From Planktomarina sp. (GTDB lineage: Bacteria; Pseudomonadota; Alphaproteobacteria; Rhodobacterales; Rhodobacteraceae): 64,000 nucleotides of DNA. Location: assembly GCA_017856985.1 (NCBI GenBank), contig JAFMEA010000004.1:17150-81149 (forward strand), read 5' to 3'. The translations under genes were made by a program, and so were the position numbers. Every line of letters begins with the position of its first letter. Position 1 is the first letter of the stretch. Below the pieces are notes generated by a model. That model saw only the letters and a list, made by a program, of their open reading frames with translations, did not search any database and was not told where the DNA came from. This document shows positions 9,716 through 17,457 of the stretch, piece after piece.

Positions 9716-10882
9716 ATGGACTTTGATGAGAGCATAGATCGACGCAGTACCCATTCTGAAAAGTGGGATTCCATGGAAACCCGATACGGGGTTTCGGCAA
9801 ATGACGGTATTCCGATGTGGATTGCCGATATGGATTTTCGACCACCTCAAGTTGTTCAAGATGCTTTATCCAATATGCTGGCACATGGGGTTTATGGCTA
9901 CTTTGGAGATCAAAATGACTACTTAAACTCCATTCAATGGTGGATGAAGCATCGCCATGGTTGGGATGTGCCTCGTTCAACTATTTTCACCACTCATGGA
10001 TTGGTTAACGGTACTGCGATGTGTATCGACACCTTCACAGATCCTGGCGACGGTGTGATCTTATTTACACCTGTTTACCATTCCTTTGCCAAAGTGATTA
10101 TCGCAAATAATAGGCAAGTCGTGGAAATGGAATTAGTTAACAATGATGGTCGTTACGAAATGGACTTTGACACTTATGATGCGATAATTCCTACAAATGC
10201 TAGGATGGTAGTGCTTTGTTCACCACATAACCCTGGTGGTCGCGTTTGGACCCGCGCCGAACTGGAACGACTGGCTGCTTTTGTGCGTCGACATGATCTA
10301 ATCTTAGTTAGCGACGAGATCCATCATGATCTAACATTCGGTATAAAACACACCCCAATGGCACTTATAGAGGGAATTAAAGACCAGCTAATAATGATGA
10401 CTGCTACCACTAAAACATTTAATATTGCAGGTGGACATGTGGGCAACGTAATTATTGAAAGCCCAGGCCTTCGAGACCGGTTTGCAAAGAGAATGACAGC
10501 ACTTGGTTCTTCCCCCAACGCATTTGGTCTACACATGGCCACCGCAGCCTACTCGGAGGGTGGCGCCGCCTGGTTGGACGCACTCGTTAAATATTTAGAC
10601 GGTAACCGTAAATTGTTTGATGCGGGCATCAACGCTATCCCTGGACTTAAATCAATGCAGCTTGAAGCTACCTATTTGGCGTGGGTCGATTTTTCTAGAA
10701 CCGGAATGACCAAAGAAGATTTTACTGCTCGGGTTGAAAATTCTGCCAAAATTGCTGTCAATCACGGTCCAACTTTTGGAAGTGGCGGTGAACAATTCTT
10801 ACGCTTCAACATCGGAACAACTCGCGCAAATATAGAATTAGCAGTGGCAAAGATACAGACGGCATTTAAGGATCTACAATAG
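9716..10882 (+). CDS. patB: PatB/MalY-type pyridoxal-phosphate C-S lyase
   Basis: A 388-aa fold-type I PLP enzyme of the PatB/MalY cystathionine beta-lyase branch, expected to cleave the C-S bond of cystathionine or related cysteine conjugates. Family features include the early PMWIADMDFRPP, VYGYFG, CSPHNPGGRVW (pyridoxal-ring Asn), SDEIHHDL, and the Schiff-base lysine in TATTKTFNIAGG. The C-terminal FLRFNIGTTR carries the carboxylate-binding Arg. It stands alone, divergent from def by ~190 nt. The exact substrate cannot be told from sequence; the symbol reflects family membership. Confidence 0.85.
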   Translation: MDFDESIDRRSTHSEKWDSMETRYGVSANDGIPMWIADMDFRPPQVVQDALSNMLAHGVYGYFGDQNDYLNSIQWWMKHRHGWDVPRSTIFTTHGLVNGTAMCIDTFTDPGDGVILFTPVYHSFAKVIIANNRQVVEMELVNNDGRYEMDFDTYDAIIPTNARMVVLCSPHNPGGRVWTRAELERLAAFVRRHDLILVSDEIHHDLTFGIKHTPMALIEGIKDQLIMMTATTKTFNIAGGHVGNVIIESPGLRDRFAKRMTALGSSPNAFGLHMATAAYSEGGAAWLDALVKYLDGNRKLFDAGINAIPGLKSMQLEATYLAWVDFSRTGMTKEDFTARVENSAKIAVNHGPTFGSGGEQFLRFNIGTTRANIELAVAKIQTAFKDLQ

Positions 10883-10907
10883 TTTTTTGCTCTGGTTAAA
10901 GCGTTAC

Positions 10908-11258
10908 TCAGTTATGACCAATCAGAGCTACAGGAGCATCTGAAGCCTGCTCAAAATCTAGCGGAGCTTGGTCTTCAGCTCGGGTGTTGCGTTTAAACTC
11001 GTACTTCATCTCCCCAGCATCCTCTTCCGACGCAACTATCAAACACTGATACAGATGCTTACCACCATCATACAAGTCCACCAATCCACGCAACTGGGGT
11101 GCATCATCTAAGTCGATAGAAAAGCCGTCGCCCCAATACTTTAAAACTGTCAGGGTTTCCAAACCCACACGAATACGCAGTCTACTCTTTTTACGGAGTC
11201 TATACTTCCGAGCAGATTCTAAACCTTCTGCAACTTCTTTTGGCAAAAATGTTGTCAT
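10908..11258 (-). CDS. conserved small protein downstream of cobM, function unknown
   Basis: A 116-aa protein that I do not recognise by name. The start is set at the internal ATG giving MTTFLPKEVAEGLESARK because GGGGAGA lies 4 nt upstream; the longer frame would add 10 residues. The N-terminal half is very basic (YRLRKKSRLRIRVG), followed by FSIDLDDAPQLRGLVDLYDG and YQCLIVAS; the C-terminal third is acidic and probably disordered. The spread of basic residues before an ID/RG motif faintly resembles a PilZ layout, but not enough to assign. It follows cobM by 65 nt on the same strand and may be in the same transcript. Confidence 0.7.
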   Translation of the reverse strand: MTTFLPKEVAEGLESARKYRLRKKSRLRIRVGLETLTVLKYWGDGFSIDLDDAPQLRGLVDLYDGGKHLYQCLIVASEEDAGEMKYEFKRNTRAEDQAPLDFEQASDAPVALIGHN

Positions 11259-11323
11259 TAATGTCTCCCCGAGCCAAGATTTGGTCATAAATTAAAACAA
11301 CGTCAAGGTAACTCCGAAATGTT

Positions 11324-12106
11324 TTAATTATCGCTCACTGACGGGGTTTTTCTATTTCTGAGAACATGCTCCATATTAGGGTCATAAAGAGCAGAATTCA
11401 CAAAATCTTGTTGCTCTTTGAGTGCAGGCCCTAATAAAATCAAAGCGGTACGAGTAATTTTAGCAGCCCGCACCTTTTTGCGTATATCGCCTAAAGTGCC
11501 CCTAATTATAATCTGGTCGGGCCAGCTGGCCCGATATGCGACGACAACCGGGCAATCGGCACCGTAATGTGGTACCAAAACTCTTTCAATTTCTCGTAGG
11601 TTTCTAATAGCAAGATGGATTGCTAGTGTCGTACCAGAGATCGCAAAGTTTTGGAGTGTCTCACCTGCTGGCATTGAAGTTGACTTCATGGACATCCGAG
11701 TCAGAACTATAGATTGTGCTACTTCAGGAATAGTTAACTCCTGCTTCAGGGCTGCAGCGACTGCGGCATAAGCTGGAACACCAGGGATTATTTCATATTC
11801 AATGCCATCGGCCCGCAGGAGACGAATTTGCTCAGCAATCGCTCCATATAGCGAGGGGTCTCCCGAATGCACACGGGCCACGTCCTGCCCTTTAGCATGC
11901 GCTTGCATAATCTCAGCATGCGTTTCATTTAAAGTTAGTGGTGCTGTATCAACTACACGCGCATTTTCAGGTGCACAGTCAACAACCTCAACAGGCACTA
12001 AAGATCCAGCATAAAGACACACTGAACACTGGCCAATAATACGAGCTGCTTTCAGCGTTAGTAATTCGGGGTCACCTGGGCCTGCACCTATGAAAAATAC
12101 TTTCAT
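11324..12106 (-). CDS. cobM: precorrin-4 C11-methyltransferase
   Basis: SAM-dependent methylation of C11 of precorrin-4 to give precorrin-5 in cobalamin synthesis. The 260-aa protein has the uroporphyrinogen/corrin methyltransferase fold: GAGPGDPELLTLKA at the N-terminus, VARVHSGDPSLYGAIAEQI in the SAM-binding middle, PGVPAYAAVAAAL and VLTRMS. The CYAGSLVP-like segment (LYAGSLVPVEVV) is typical of CobM/CbiF. Its ATG overlaps the cbiG-cobJ stop as ATGA, making it the distal member of a tightly coupled leftward cob operon. Confidence 0.95.
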   Translation of the reverse strand: MKVFFIGAGPGDPELLTLKAARIIGQCSVCLYAGSLVPVEVVDCAPENARVVDTAPLTLNETHAEIMQAHAKGQDVARVHSGDPSLYGAIAEQIRLLRADGIEYEIIPGVPAYAAVAAALKQELTIPEVAQSIVLTRMSMKSTSMPAGETLQNFAISGTTLAIHLAIRNLREIERVLVPHYGADCPVVVAYRASWPDQIIIRGTLGDIRKKVRAAKITRTALILLGPALKEQQDFVNSALYDPNMEHVLRNRKTPSVSDN

Positions 12107-13938
12107 GCTTTTTTTTCATCTCCAACAGTAGCTAAATCACCATCTATTTTCCGCGCGTATCCGCGTGGTGTAAACATGCGTAGCCCTTCACCCAACTGCG
12201 TCAATTTTGAATTTGACGAACCAATTAAAACCACAGTCAACATATCGACCTCATCAACTTGCAGGTCTTTCAACCTGCGATACCGAACAGACTCTTCCGG
12301 CCGGCCGAGTGAACTCGCCAACATCACTGGCGTATCTACGGATCGGTATTTCAATAAAATATCACGAGCCTCAGCCATTAATGTACGACGTGTTTTGGAG
12401 ACCGGGTTATACAGGGCAATCACAAAATCTCCCTCAGCCGCGGCTTGGAGACGACGTAATATATCTTGGCGCGGAGTAAGCAGGTCTGAAAGAGATATTG
12501 TGCAAAAATCATGACCTAGCGGGGCTCCACCCCGAGCTGCAGCTGCCTGCAACGCAGAGACACCAGGTGAACAAATCACCTCAATTCGACGGGCTGCATC
12601 ACTAACTCCCAAATGATCTGGGCTCCTATCTAACAACTCAAAAACTAAGGCCCCCATAGCATAAATTCCGGCATCTCCTGAACAAACCAATGCCACATTT
12701 TTACCTTTTCCTGCCTGCTCCAACGCATAACGACATCGAGCTTCCTCACCACCTAGGGGAAAATCTGAACGAATTTTTCCGGCTGCCAGCGGTCCTAGCA
12801 AATCAATATAGAGGCCGTATCCAACCAGCTCCTCTGCGTCGGCAATAAGCCGCGATACCTCAGGCGTACGCCAAGCAGCCTGACCTGGGCCAATACCAAC
12901 AACAGATAGCTTTCCACGGGCAGCGCCACGTAACTCAGTCAAAGGCTTTTGGTGTAGGCAAAGAGCCACAGTTGCATTCGCACTCTTACGTTTCTTGAAC
13001 CAAAGCTCACCCAGATCACCAATTTGCGCCAAAGCAGCCGCCTCTGCTACACCGTGGCATCCCACTTCTGCAAAAACTACCTCTGACGGCGTAGCTAACC
13101 GCGATGTCTCCATCTCGAGCTCTGATGATGAAAAAAGCCGTAATGGTGAATTTAAAGTTTTTGCTAAGTCAAGAATTGCTGGCTCATCAGCCTTTAGACT
13201 AATTGTATTTACAGAATGTATTGCGGCGTCGCAAACCCCAGCTTCGTTTAAAACAGAACGCACTAGGTCAACTAGTTCTTCGGGTGGACAATTCCGAGCA
13301 CAACCCACGCCAACCGTGATGCGCTGAGGCGAAAACTGAAGATGCCTGGGCCCCAAATCATTTTGGGCTAAGGTAGAACAGGTTATTTGAATTGACTCCC
13401 CCTCAGGTAAATCATTCAACCAGTCCGCCCGTTCATCACCTAAGATTAAAGCACCGCCTCCAGCCAGTAATACTGACACCACCTCCTTCGCATCCTCGCG
13501 ATTCACCAGAGTCCAACCGTTTGGTGGCTCATCCAAAGATACCCCAAGCGAAACATCGCCCGCAGTAGTAACCGCTGCCTTTGCCCCAAGCGCCTTTGCT
13601 ATGTCGCGTGCCAAACGATTAGCGCCATGGTGCCCACCCAAAAGTGGGACGACAACGCCACCATTGTCAGAAATAGACACGACAGGCGCCTCAGCTGTTT
13701 TATCATTCAACAAAGGTGCCACCGCCCGAATTAAAATTCCACTTGCACAAACTCCTACAATTGGCACACCCGCTGCAAAAAGATCCCTAACATGGTCCAA
13801 GGCATTCCCAAACCAGACATCCGCTTCCAGTACCCGACCCTCTCGGCCGTGTACCTTCGCTCCAAGGGCAACAGCTAGTTTTTTTGCTGTCTCTATCCCT
13901 GAGGCATTCAATGCTATAATCGCAGGCGTCACAGCCAT
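12103..13938 (-). CDS. cobJ: CbiG-CobJ fusion (cobalt-precorrin-5A hydrolase domain plus precorrin-3B C17-methyltransferase)
   Basis: A 611-aa fusion. Residues 1 to about 325 are CbiG-like: an N-terminal region with VCASGILIRAVAPLL and DNGGVVVPLLGGHHGAN, then the C-terminal CbiG/CobE-type domain with VGVGCARNCPPEEL and FAEVGCHGVAEAAA. From about residue 340 is a CobJ/CbiH methyltransferase: LSVVGIGPGQAAWRTPE, ELVGYGLYIDLL, VALVCSGDAGIYAM and IALYNPVSKTR. CobJ performs ring contraction and C17 methylation. CbiG-type lactone opening belongs to the anaerobic route, whereas cobN in this window marks the late-cobalt-insertion route, so the domain mix is notable. It overlaps cobI by about 10 nt and cobM by 4 nt. 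Confidence 0.92.
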   Translation of the reverse strand: MAVTPAIIALNASGIETAKKLAVALGAKVHGREGRVLEADVWFGNALDHVRDLFAAGVPIVGVCASGILIRAVAPLLNDKTAEAPVVSISDNGGVVVPLLGGHHGANRLARDIAKALGAKAAVTTAGDVSLGVSLDEPPNGWTLVNREDAKEVVSVLLAGGGALILGDERADWLNDLPEGESIQITCSTLAQNDLGPRHLQFSPQRITVGVGCARNCPPEELVDLVRSVLNEAGVCDAAIHSVNTISLKADEPAILDLAKTLNSPLRLFSSSELEMETSRLATPSEVVFAEVGCHGVAEAAALAQIGDLGELWFKKRKSANATVALCLHQKPLTELRGAARGKLSVVGIGPGQAAWRTPEVSRLIADAEELVGYGLYIDLLGPLAAGKIRSDFPLGGEEARCRYALEQAGKGKNVALVCSGDAGIYAMGALVFELLDRSPDHLGVSDAARRIEVICSPGVSALQAAAARGGAPLGHDFCTISLSDLLTPRQDILRRLQAAAEGDFVIALYNPVSKTRRTLMAEARDILLKYRSVDTPVMLASSLGRPEESVRYRRLKDLQVDEVDMLTVVLIGSSNSKLTQLGEGLRMFTPRGYARKIDGDLATVGDEKKA

Positions 13939-14630
13939 GGATCAGCCCCCTTCGTAATTATAATCATTGAAAAGTAAGGTGCCTTTTCCGGAGCATTTTG
14001 AAGATTGCAAACCAGCTCATCAGGCAAGCTGGCCCTCTCAATATACATGGCTTGCGCGGTAAGCCCAAGATCAGCAATGACACTGCGGATTTTATTCATA
14101 TGACGCCCAACTTTCATTATGGCGACACTTTCAGCACCTTCAATACGCACTCGCAACTCATTAGTAGATAACGGACCAGGCAGCACTGTCAGCCGTTCAT
14201 TTCGTGCCGCCAGTGGTTTACCAGCCCGCGCTGCACATGCAGTTACTGAGGTTACCCCAGGCACAACTTCGACCTGATAATTTTCTACAAGGCGGGCATA
14301 AATATACATAAAACTACCATAGAAAAAGGGGTCGCCCTCACATAGATAAACTACATTTTTACCACCCAACAAAGCAGCCTCAATCTGTTTAGCTCCAACA
14401 TCATAAGCGGCTTGGGCCGGACCCCTCTCGACGCTCATAGGAACGTCCATAACTATCTCTTCAACACCCGAAGTAATTAAATTAGCGGCAATAGACCGGG
14501 CAAAGCTTTCTCCACCAGAAAGACTTGGATAAGCAATCACTCGGGCTGCTGAAATTAGACGGCTAGCTTTAATTGTAATCAAATCTGGATCACCAGGGCC
14601 AAGCCCCACACCATAAAGAATGCCCCTCAT
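13929..14630 (-). CDS. cobI: precorrin-2 C20-methyltransferase
   Basis: Methylates C20 of precorrin-2 to form precorrin-3A. I set the start at ATG 14630, which forms an ATGA overlap with the cobL stop and gives MRGILYGVGLGPGDPDLITI, the family N-terminus; upstream in-frame starts lie inside cobL and add an unconserved leader. The resulting 233-aa protein has VVYLCEGDPFFYGSFMYIY (SAM-binding loop), PGVTSVTACAARAG and the terminal YFSMIII. All are typical of CobI/CbiL. Confidence 0.95.
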   Translation of the reverse strand: MRGILYGVGLGPGDPDLITIKASRLISAARVIAYPSLSGGESFARSIAANLITSGVEEIVMDVPMSVERGPAQAAYDVGAKQIEAALLGGKNVVYLCEGDPFFYGSFMYIYARLVENYQVEVVPGVTSVTACAARAGKPLAARNERLTVLPGPLSTNELRVRIEGAESVAIMKVGRHMNKIRSVIADLGLTAQAMYIERASLPDELVCNLQNAPEKAPYFSMIIITKGADPWL

Positions 14631-15826
14631 CGCTTTACAATGCTCCATTGGGTAACTGACATAAAAGAACGCCATCCATGATATTGACCGACTGGTTCAG
14701 CGCGACTTACCGCCAAGCGCGACAACTCACCACCGTGTTTTTCTAGCAATTCCATTAAAATCTTTTCACTTTCGAGTGTCACGGCATTAGCGACAAAGCG
14801 ACCCAAGGGTTTAAGCGCAGCCCAAGCAGAGTCAAAAACTTCATTGGTTAATCCGCCACCAACAAATACAGCATCTGGCGGAGGCAATTCAATCAAAGCC
14901 AGTGGGGCTGATCCATCAACTAGTTGAAGCTGTGGAGTTCCAAGAGAAAGTGCGTTTTTGCTAGCCATCAATCTTCGGTCCGCCCTCGGCTCAATGCCAA
15001 TAGCTTGCGCATCACGCGCAGCTCGCATCCATTCGACTGCAACAGATCCACATCCCGCACCAATATCCCAAAGCAAGGCACCGCGCATCGGCATTAGCTT
15101 TGCAATTGTTAGCGCGCGCACCTCTCGCTTGGTCATAGTCCCGTCATGTTCAAAAAAATCATCAGGCAAACCTGGTACCCTGGGCAGTAGTGCCGCATCG
15201 GGAGCTGCGATACATTCCACTGCCAAAGTATTAAAGGATGGAACCTCGTGGTCCCAGGTTTCAGCATGACCGTTAAAAATCTGCTCGTTATTCCCACCCA
15301 TTGCGGCCAAAACTGTCAGTTTTGATTGTCCAAATCCACGCGTAGTTAAGAAATTAGCAATTTCGCCTGGCGTTTGATCCCCTGTTGTCAATATTAATAA
15401 ACGCTGTTCAGGTTGAATAAAAGCAATCATCTGCTCTACAGGCCGGCCGTGGACAGTTAATGTTTCAACATCAGCCATAGACCAACCCATTCGGGCTGCT
15501 GCAAGTTGAAACGCGCTAAGCTGCGGATGATAGGTAATCTCTACGGGGTCAATAGCACGCCCAATTCTTGCTCCAATTGAAAACCAAAGAGGGTCTCCAG
15601 TGGCCAAAACCACTACAGTCCTTCCGCGCAGTGCGCGCAGTTTTTCAATCAAAGCATCGAAGGGACTGGGCCATTTAACCCTCTCCCCAAAAACATCACC
15701 GGAAAGCCGGTGATGTCTTTCACCACCGACAATCACCTCTGCACTTTTTACGACTGCTCGAGTAGCGGGAGCTAGCCCTTCCAGGCCATCTTCACCAATA
15801 CCTACAATGTGGAGCCAGCTTTTCAT
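14627..15826 (-). CDS. cobL: precorrin-6Y C5,15-methyltransferase (decarboxylating)
   Basis: Methylates C5 and C15 and decarboxylates the C12 acetate side chain in cobalamin synthesis. The 399-aa protein is the two-domain CobL: an N-terminal CbiE-like corrin methyltransferase (LHIVGIGEDGLEGL, VVVLATGDPLWFSIG) and a C-terminal CbiT-like domain from about residue 230 with TKREVRALTIAKL and LLWDIGAGCGSVAVEWMRA. Start and stop both overlap neighbours as ATGA (cobH and cobI). A strong terminator-like hairpin lies inside its early coding sequence (separate entry). CobK, which makes its usual substrate, is not in the window. Confidence 0.95.
   Translation of the reverse strand: MKSWLHIVGIGEDGLEGLAPATRAVVKSAEVIVGGERHHRLSGDVFGERVKWPSPFDALIEKLRALRGRTVVVLATGDPLWFSIGARIGRAIDPVEITYHPQLSAFQLAAARMGWSMADVETLTVHGRPVEQMIAFIQPEQRLLILTTGDQTPGEIANFLTTRGFGQSKLTVLAAMGGNNEQIFNGHAETWDHEVPSFNTLAVECIAAPDAALLPRVPGLPDDFFEHDGTMTKREVRALTIAKLMPMRGALLWDIGAGCGSVAVEWMRAARDAQAIGIEPRADRRLMASKNALSLGTPQLQLVDGSAPLALIELPPPDAVFVGGGLTNEVFDSAWAALKPLGRFVANAVTLESEKILMELLEKHGGELSRLAVSRAEPVGQYHGWRSFMSVTQWSIVKR
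15693..15716 (-). terminator. terminator-like hairpin inside cobL
   Basis: On the minus strand, which is the coding strand of cobL, ACATCACCGG and CCGGTGATGT form a perfect 10-bp stem around a 4-nt loop, and the stem is directly followed by TTTT (five Ts counting the last stem base). It covers codons about 37-44 of cobL. Ribosomes translating cobL should normally suppress it, so it could act as a polarity or attenuation signal if translation stalls. Function is inference; chance occurrence cannot be excluded. Confidence 0.4.
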
Positions 15827-16461
15827 TTGTTCGATATTGACGATTCTGCAGCAATCGCATTGACCGCTGCTGCTGCAATCGCAGATCCTCCCCGCCGGCC
15901 TCGCAACGATACGAACTCACATCCACGAGCATTACCAGCCAATTCTGCTTTTGACTCCGCGGCACCGACAAAACCAACAGGGAAGCCCAAGATTACGGCT
16001 GGTTTTGGTGCCCCCTCATCTATTAATTCAAGAAGGTGAAATAACGCTGTCGGCGCATTACCAATCGCGACAACTGCGCCCTCAAGTTGGTTGAGCCAAA
16101 GTTCAACTGCCGCTGCTGATCGAGTGTTCGAAATAGCTTTAGCACGATCAGGCACTGACGGATCGTTCAGAGTTACCACGACTTTATTTTTAGCTGGCAA
16201 AAAACGGCGAATGATACCTGCCGACAACATTTCACAATCACATAAAATGGGCGCCCCGGAGGCCAGTGCATTAGTCCCAGCCGTAAATGCCCGTTCAGAG
16301 AAGGCTAATCTATCAGCAACATCAATCATACCACACGCATGGATAACCCGCGTTGCTAACTTATCGAGTCCATAGGGGAACCTATCTAAATTCGCCTCTT
16401 GAACGACAGTCGCAAAGCTTGCCTTGTATATTTCTTCCGGGTTTTTTTTGTAGGGGCGCAT
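15823..16461 (-). CDS. cobH: precorrin-8X methylmutase
   Basis: Moves the C11 methyl group to C12 to produce hydrogenobyrinic acid. The 212-aa protein has the family pattern: RVIHACGMIDVADRLAFS with the catalytic His (about residue 40), GAPILCDCEMLSAGI, AIGNAPTALFHLLELI, the GFPVGFVGAAESK segment and the C-terminal RGRRGGSAIAAAAVNAI. Its stop overlaps the cobL start (ATGA). It is the first recognisable biosynthetic gene of the leftward operon, ~110 nt after a small DUF6732-like gene. Confidence 0.96.
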   Translation of the reverse strand: MRPYKKNPEEIYKASFATVVQEANLDRFPYGLDKLATRVIHACGMIDVADRLAFSERAFTAGTNALASGAPILCDCEMLSAGIIRRFLPAKNKVVVTLNDPSVPDRAKAISNTRSAAAVELWLNQLEGAVVAIGNAPTALFHLLELIDEGAPKPAVILGFPVGFVGAAESKAELAGNARGCEFVSLRGRRGGSAIAAAAVNAIAAESSISNK

Positions 16462-16571
16462 CCGTATGCCTTAGTTTGATGAGCCATGGAGTAAACCCAC
16501 AACTCGGATTAGGTTTTTAAGTTCATTCTAATGTTTGTGATAACGCGATTATCTCACCAACTCTGTCCAAG

Positions 16572-16772
16572 TTATTCCTCCTGCAATTCAAGTTTATCCA
16601 TCTTGGAAGTTACTCTAAAGCCCAGTTTAGCTGCAGCTAAAGCTAAAGCTATTGCAGCCGCTATGACCCAATGGTCATGGCCTGCCATTGCACCTATATG
16701 TCCAACATGGGCAAATGCTGGAATAGGAAAAATTGATAATATTGATGATATAGTTATTAACACTCGTGTCAT
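16572..16772 (-). CDS. small DUF6732-like membrane protein with His-rich segment
   Basis: A 66-aa protein with a signal peptide (MTRVLITISSILSIFPIPAFA), a short His-rich stretch (HVGHIGAMAGHDHW), a hydrophobic helix (VIAAAIALALAAAKLGF) and a charged tail. It resembles what I know as the DUF6732 family of Rhodobacterales; the assignment is from memory of the AHVGH...GHDHW pattern. AAGGA precedes the ATG by 7 nt. It lies just upstream of cobH, facing the same way. The His-rich periplasmic segment before a membrane helix recalls small subunits of cobalt or nickel transport proteins, so a metal-handling role is a reasonable guess only. A 82-codon frame on the other strand is weaker. Confidence 0.7.
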   Translation of the reverse strand: MTRVLITISSILSIFPIPAFAHVGHIGAMAGHDHWVIAAAIALALAAAKLGFRVTSKMDKLELQEE

Positions 16773-16805
16773 AATTTGATCCTTTTTTTAATTATGCAAG
16801 GACCC

Positions 16806-16826
16806 GCAACAAATTACCTTTGTTGC
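16806..16826. repeat. 8-bp inverted repeat
   Basis: GCAACAAA and TTTGTTGC flank a 5-nt loop (TTACC) within the divergent cob intergenic region, in the leader of the DUF6732-like gene. It is not followed by a clear U-tract on either strand, so it is more likely a leader structure than a terminator. Confidence 0.45.
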
Positions 16827-16950
16827 ATTTTATGACGATCATGCCTTACGTCCCCAGCTTGGGTCAACGCGTTGCCATGCTCCGTTCCAGCCCTTCGACT
16901 TCGTCTGAAAACTTTGCTACGCTATCTAACACATTAGGGCAAATGTTTAT

Positions 16951-16973
16951 CCAGTTAAATTTGGTTTAACTGG
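16951..16973. repeat. 9-bp dyad, possible operator
   Basis: CCAGTTAAA and TTTAACTGG are perfect inverted repeats separated by TTTGG. The size and spacing suit a dimeric transcription factor or a short hairpin. It sits about 115 nt before the DUF1636 start and 180 nt before the DUF6732-like start, in a region that must serve both directions. The cognate regulator is unknown and none is encoded nearby. Confidence 0.45.
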
Positions 16974-17085
16974 GCTCAACACATCAAAAGATATTAAAAG
17001 ATAATTACTTTAATTACATATCTTGAGTTTTTGTTGTACATGTAACAACTATCCACCAATAGCAGATCAATTATTGGAGAACCAC

Positions 17086-17457
17086 TTGGCTACCTGGATT
17101 ACAATTTGTGACACCTGCAAACGCGAAGACTGGAACCCAGCTTTACAACCCAAAACGGACGGTGAACTTTTAGCTGAGCTCATTGAGCCACGGGCGCAAC
17201 TAGCTAAGATAAAATCAAGGCGAGTGTCTTGCATCATGGGATGTGTGAGGGCCTGTAATGTGACAATCCAAGGTCCAAACAAAAATAACTATGTTCTGGG
17301 TATGTTTGAACCTACCAGTGAAGACGCTCAATCGATTGTAGACTACGCCAAGTTACATAAAGAGTCAGACAGTGGCCAAGTACCTTACCGACAGTGGCCA
17401 CAAGGCATCAAAGGCCATTTCACATCTCGCATAACACCAATCCCAGGTACTGATTAA
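17086..17457 (+). CDS. DUF1636 family metal-binding protein, upstream of cobC
   Basis: A 123-aa protein of the DUF1636 family (thioredoxin-like ferredoxin type, function unproven). I start it at TTG 17086, with GGAG 6 nt upstream, giving ATWITICDTCKRED; a TTG further upstream would add 21 unconserved residues. The cysteines are in ICDTC and in SCIMGCVRACNV, a pattern like that of 2Fe-2S thioredoxin-fold ferredoxins. The C-terminus has PYRQWPQGIKGHF, which I recognise from roseobacter homologues. Its TAA overlaps the cobC ATG as TAATG, so it is translationally coupled to cobalamin synthesis. Confidence 0.85.
   Translation: MATWITICDTCKREDWNPALQPKTDGELLAELIEPRAQLAKIKSRRVSCIMGCVRACNVTIQGPNKNNYVLGMFEPTSEDAQSIVDYAKLHKESDSGQVPYRQWPQGIKGHFTSRITPIPGTD

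Larger units (their letters stand above)
16773..17085. promoter_or_regulatory. divergent intergenic region between the leftward and rightward cob genes
   Basis: This 313-nt gap separates the DUF6732-like/cobH operon (minus) from the DUF1636/cobC/cobD operon (plus), so it must hold both promoters. It contains three symmetric elements: an 8-bp stem at 16806-16826, a 10-bp palindrome CAACGCGTTG at 16865-16874 and a 9-bp dyad at 16951-16973. I see no B12 box in it on either strand. No convincing protein gene is present; a 16-codon minus-strand frame (ATG at about 16842) preceded by GGGGACGTAAGGC and a GTG-started 22-codon frame at about 16867-16935 are the only short candidates. Confidence 0.5.

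Noticed and set aside
16531..16779. 82-codon plus-strand frame opposite the DUF6732-like gene
   Set aside because: The minus-strand frame has a ribosome site, signal peptide and membrane helix; the plus-strand product lacks protein-like features.
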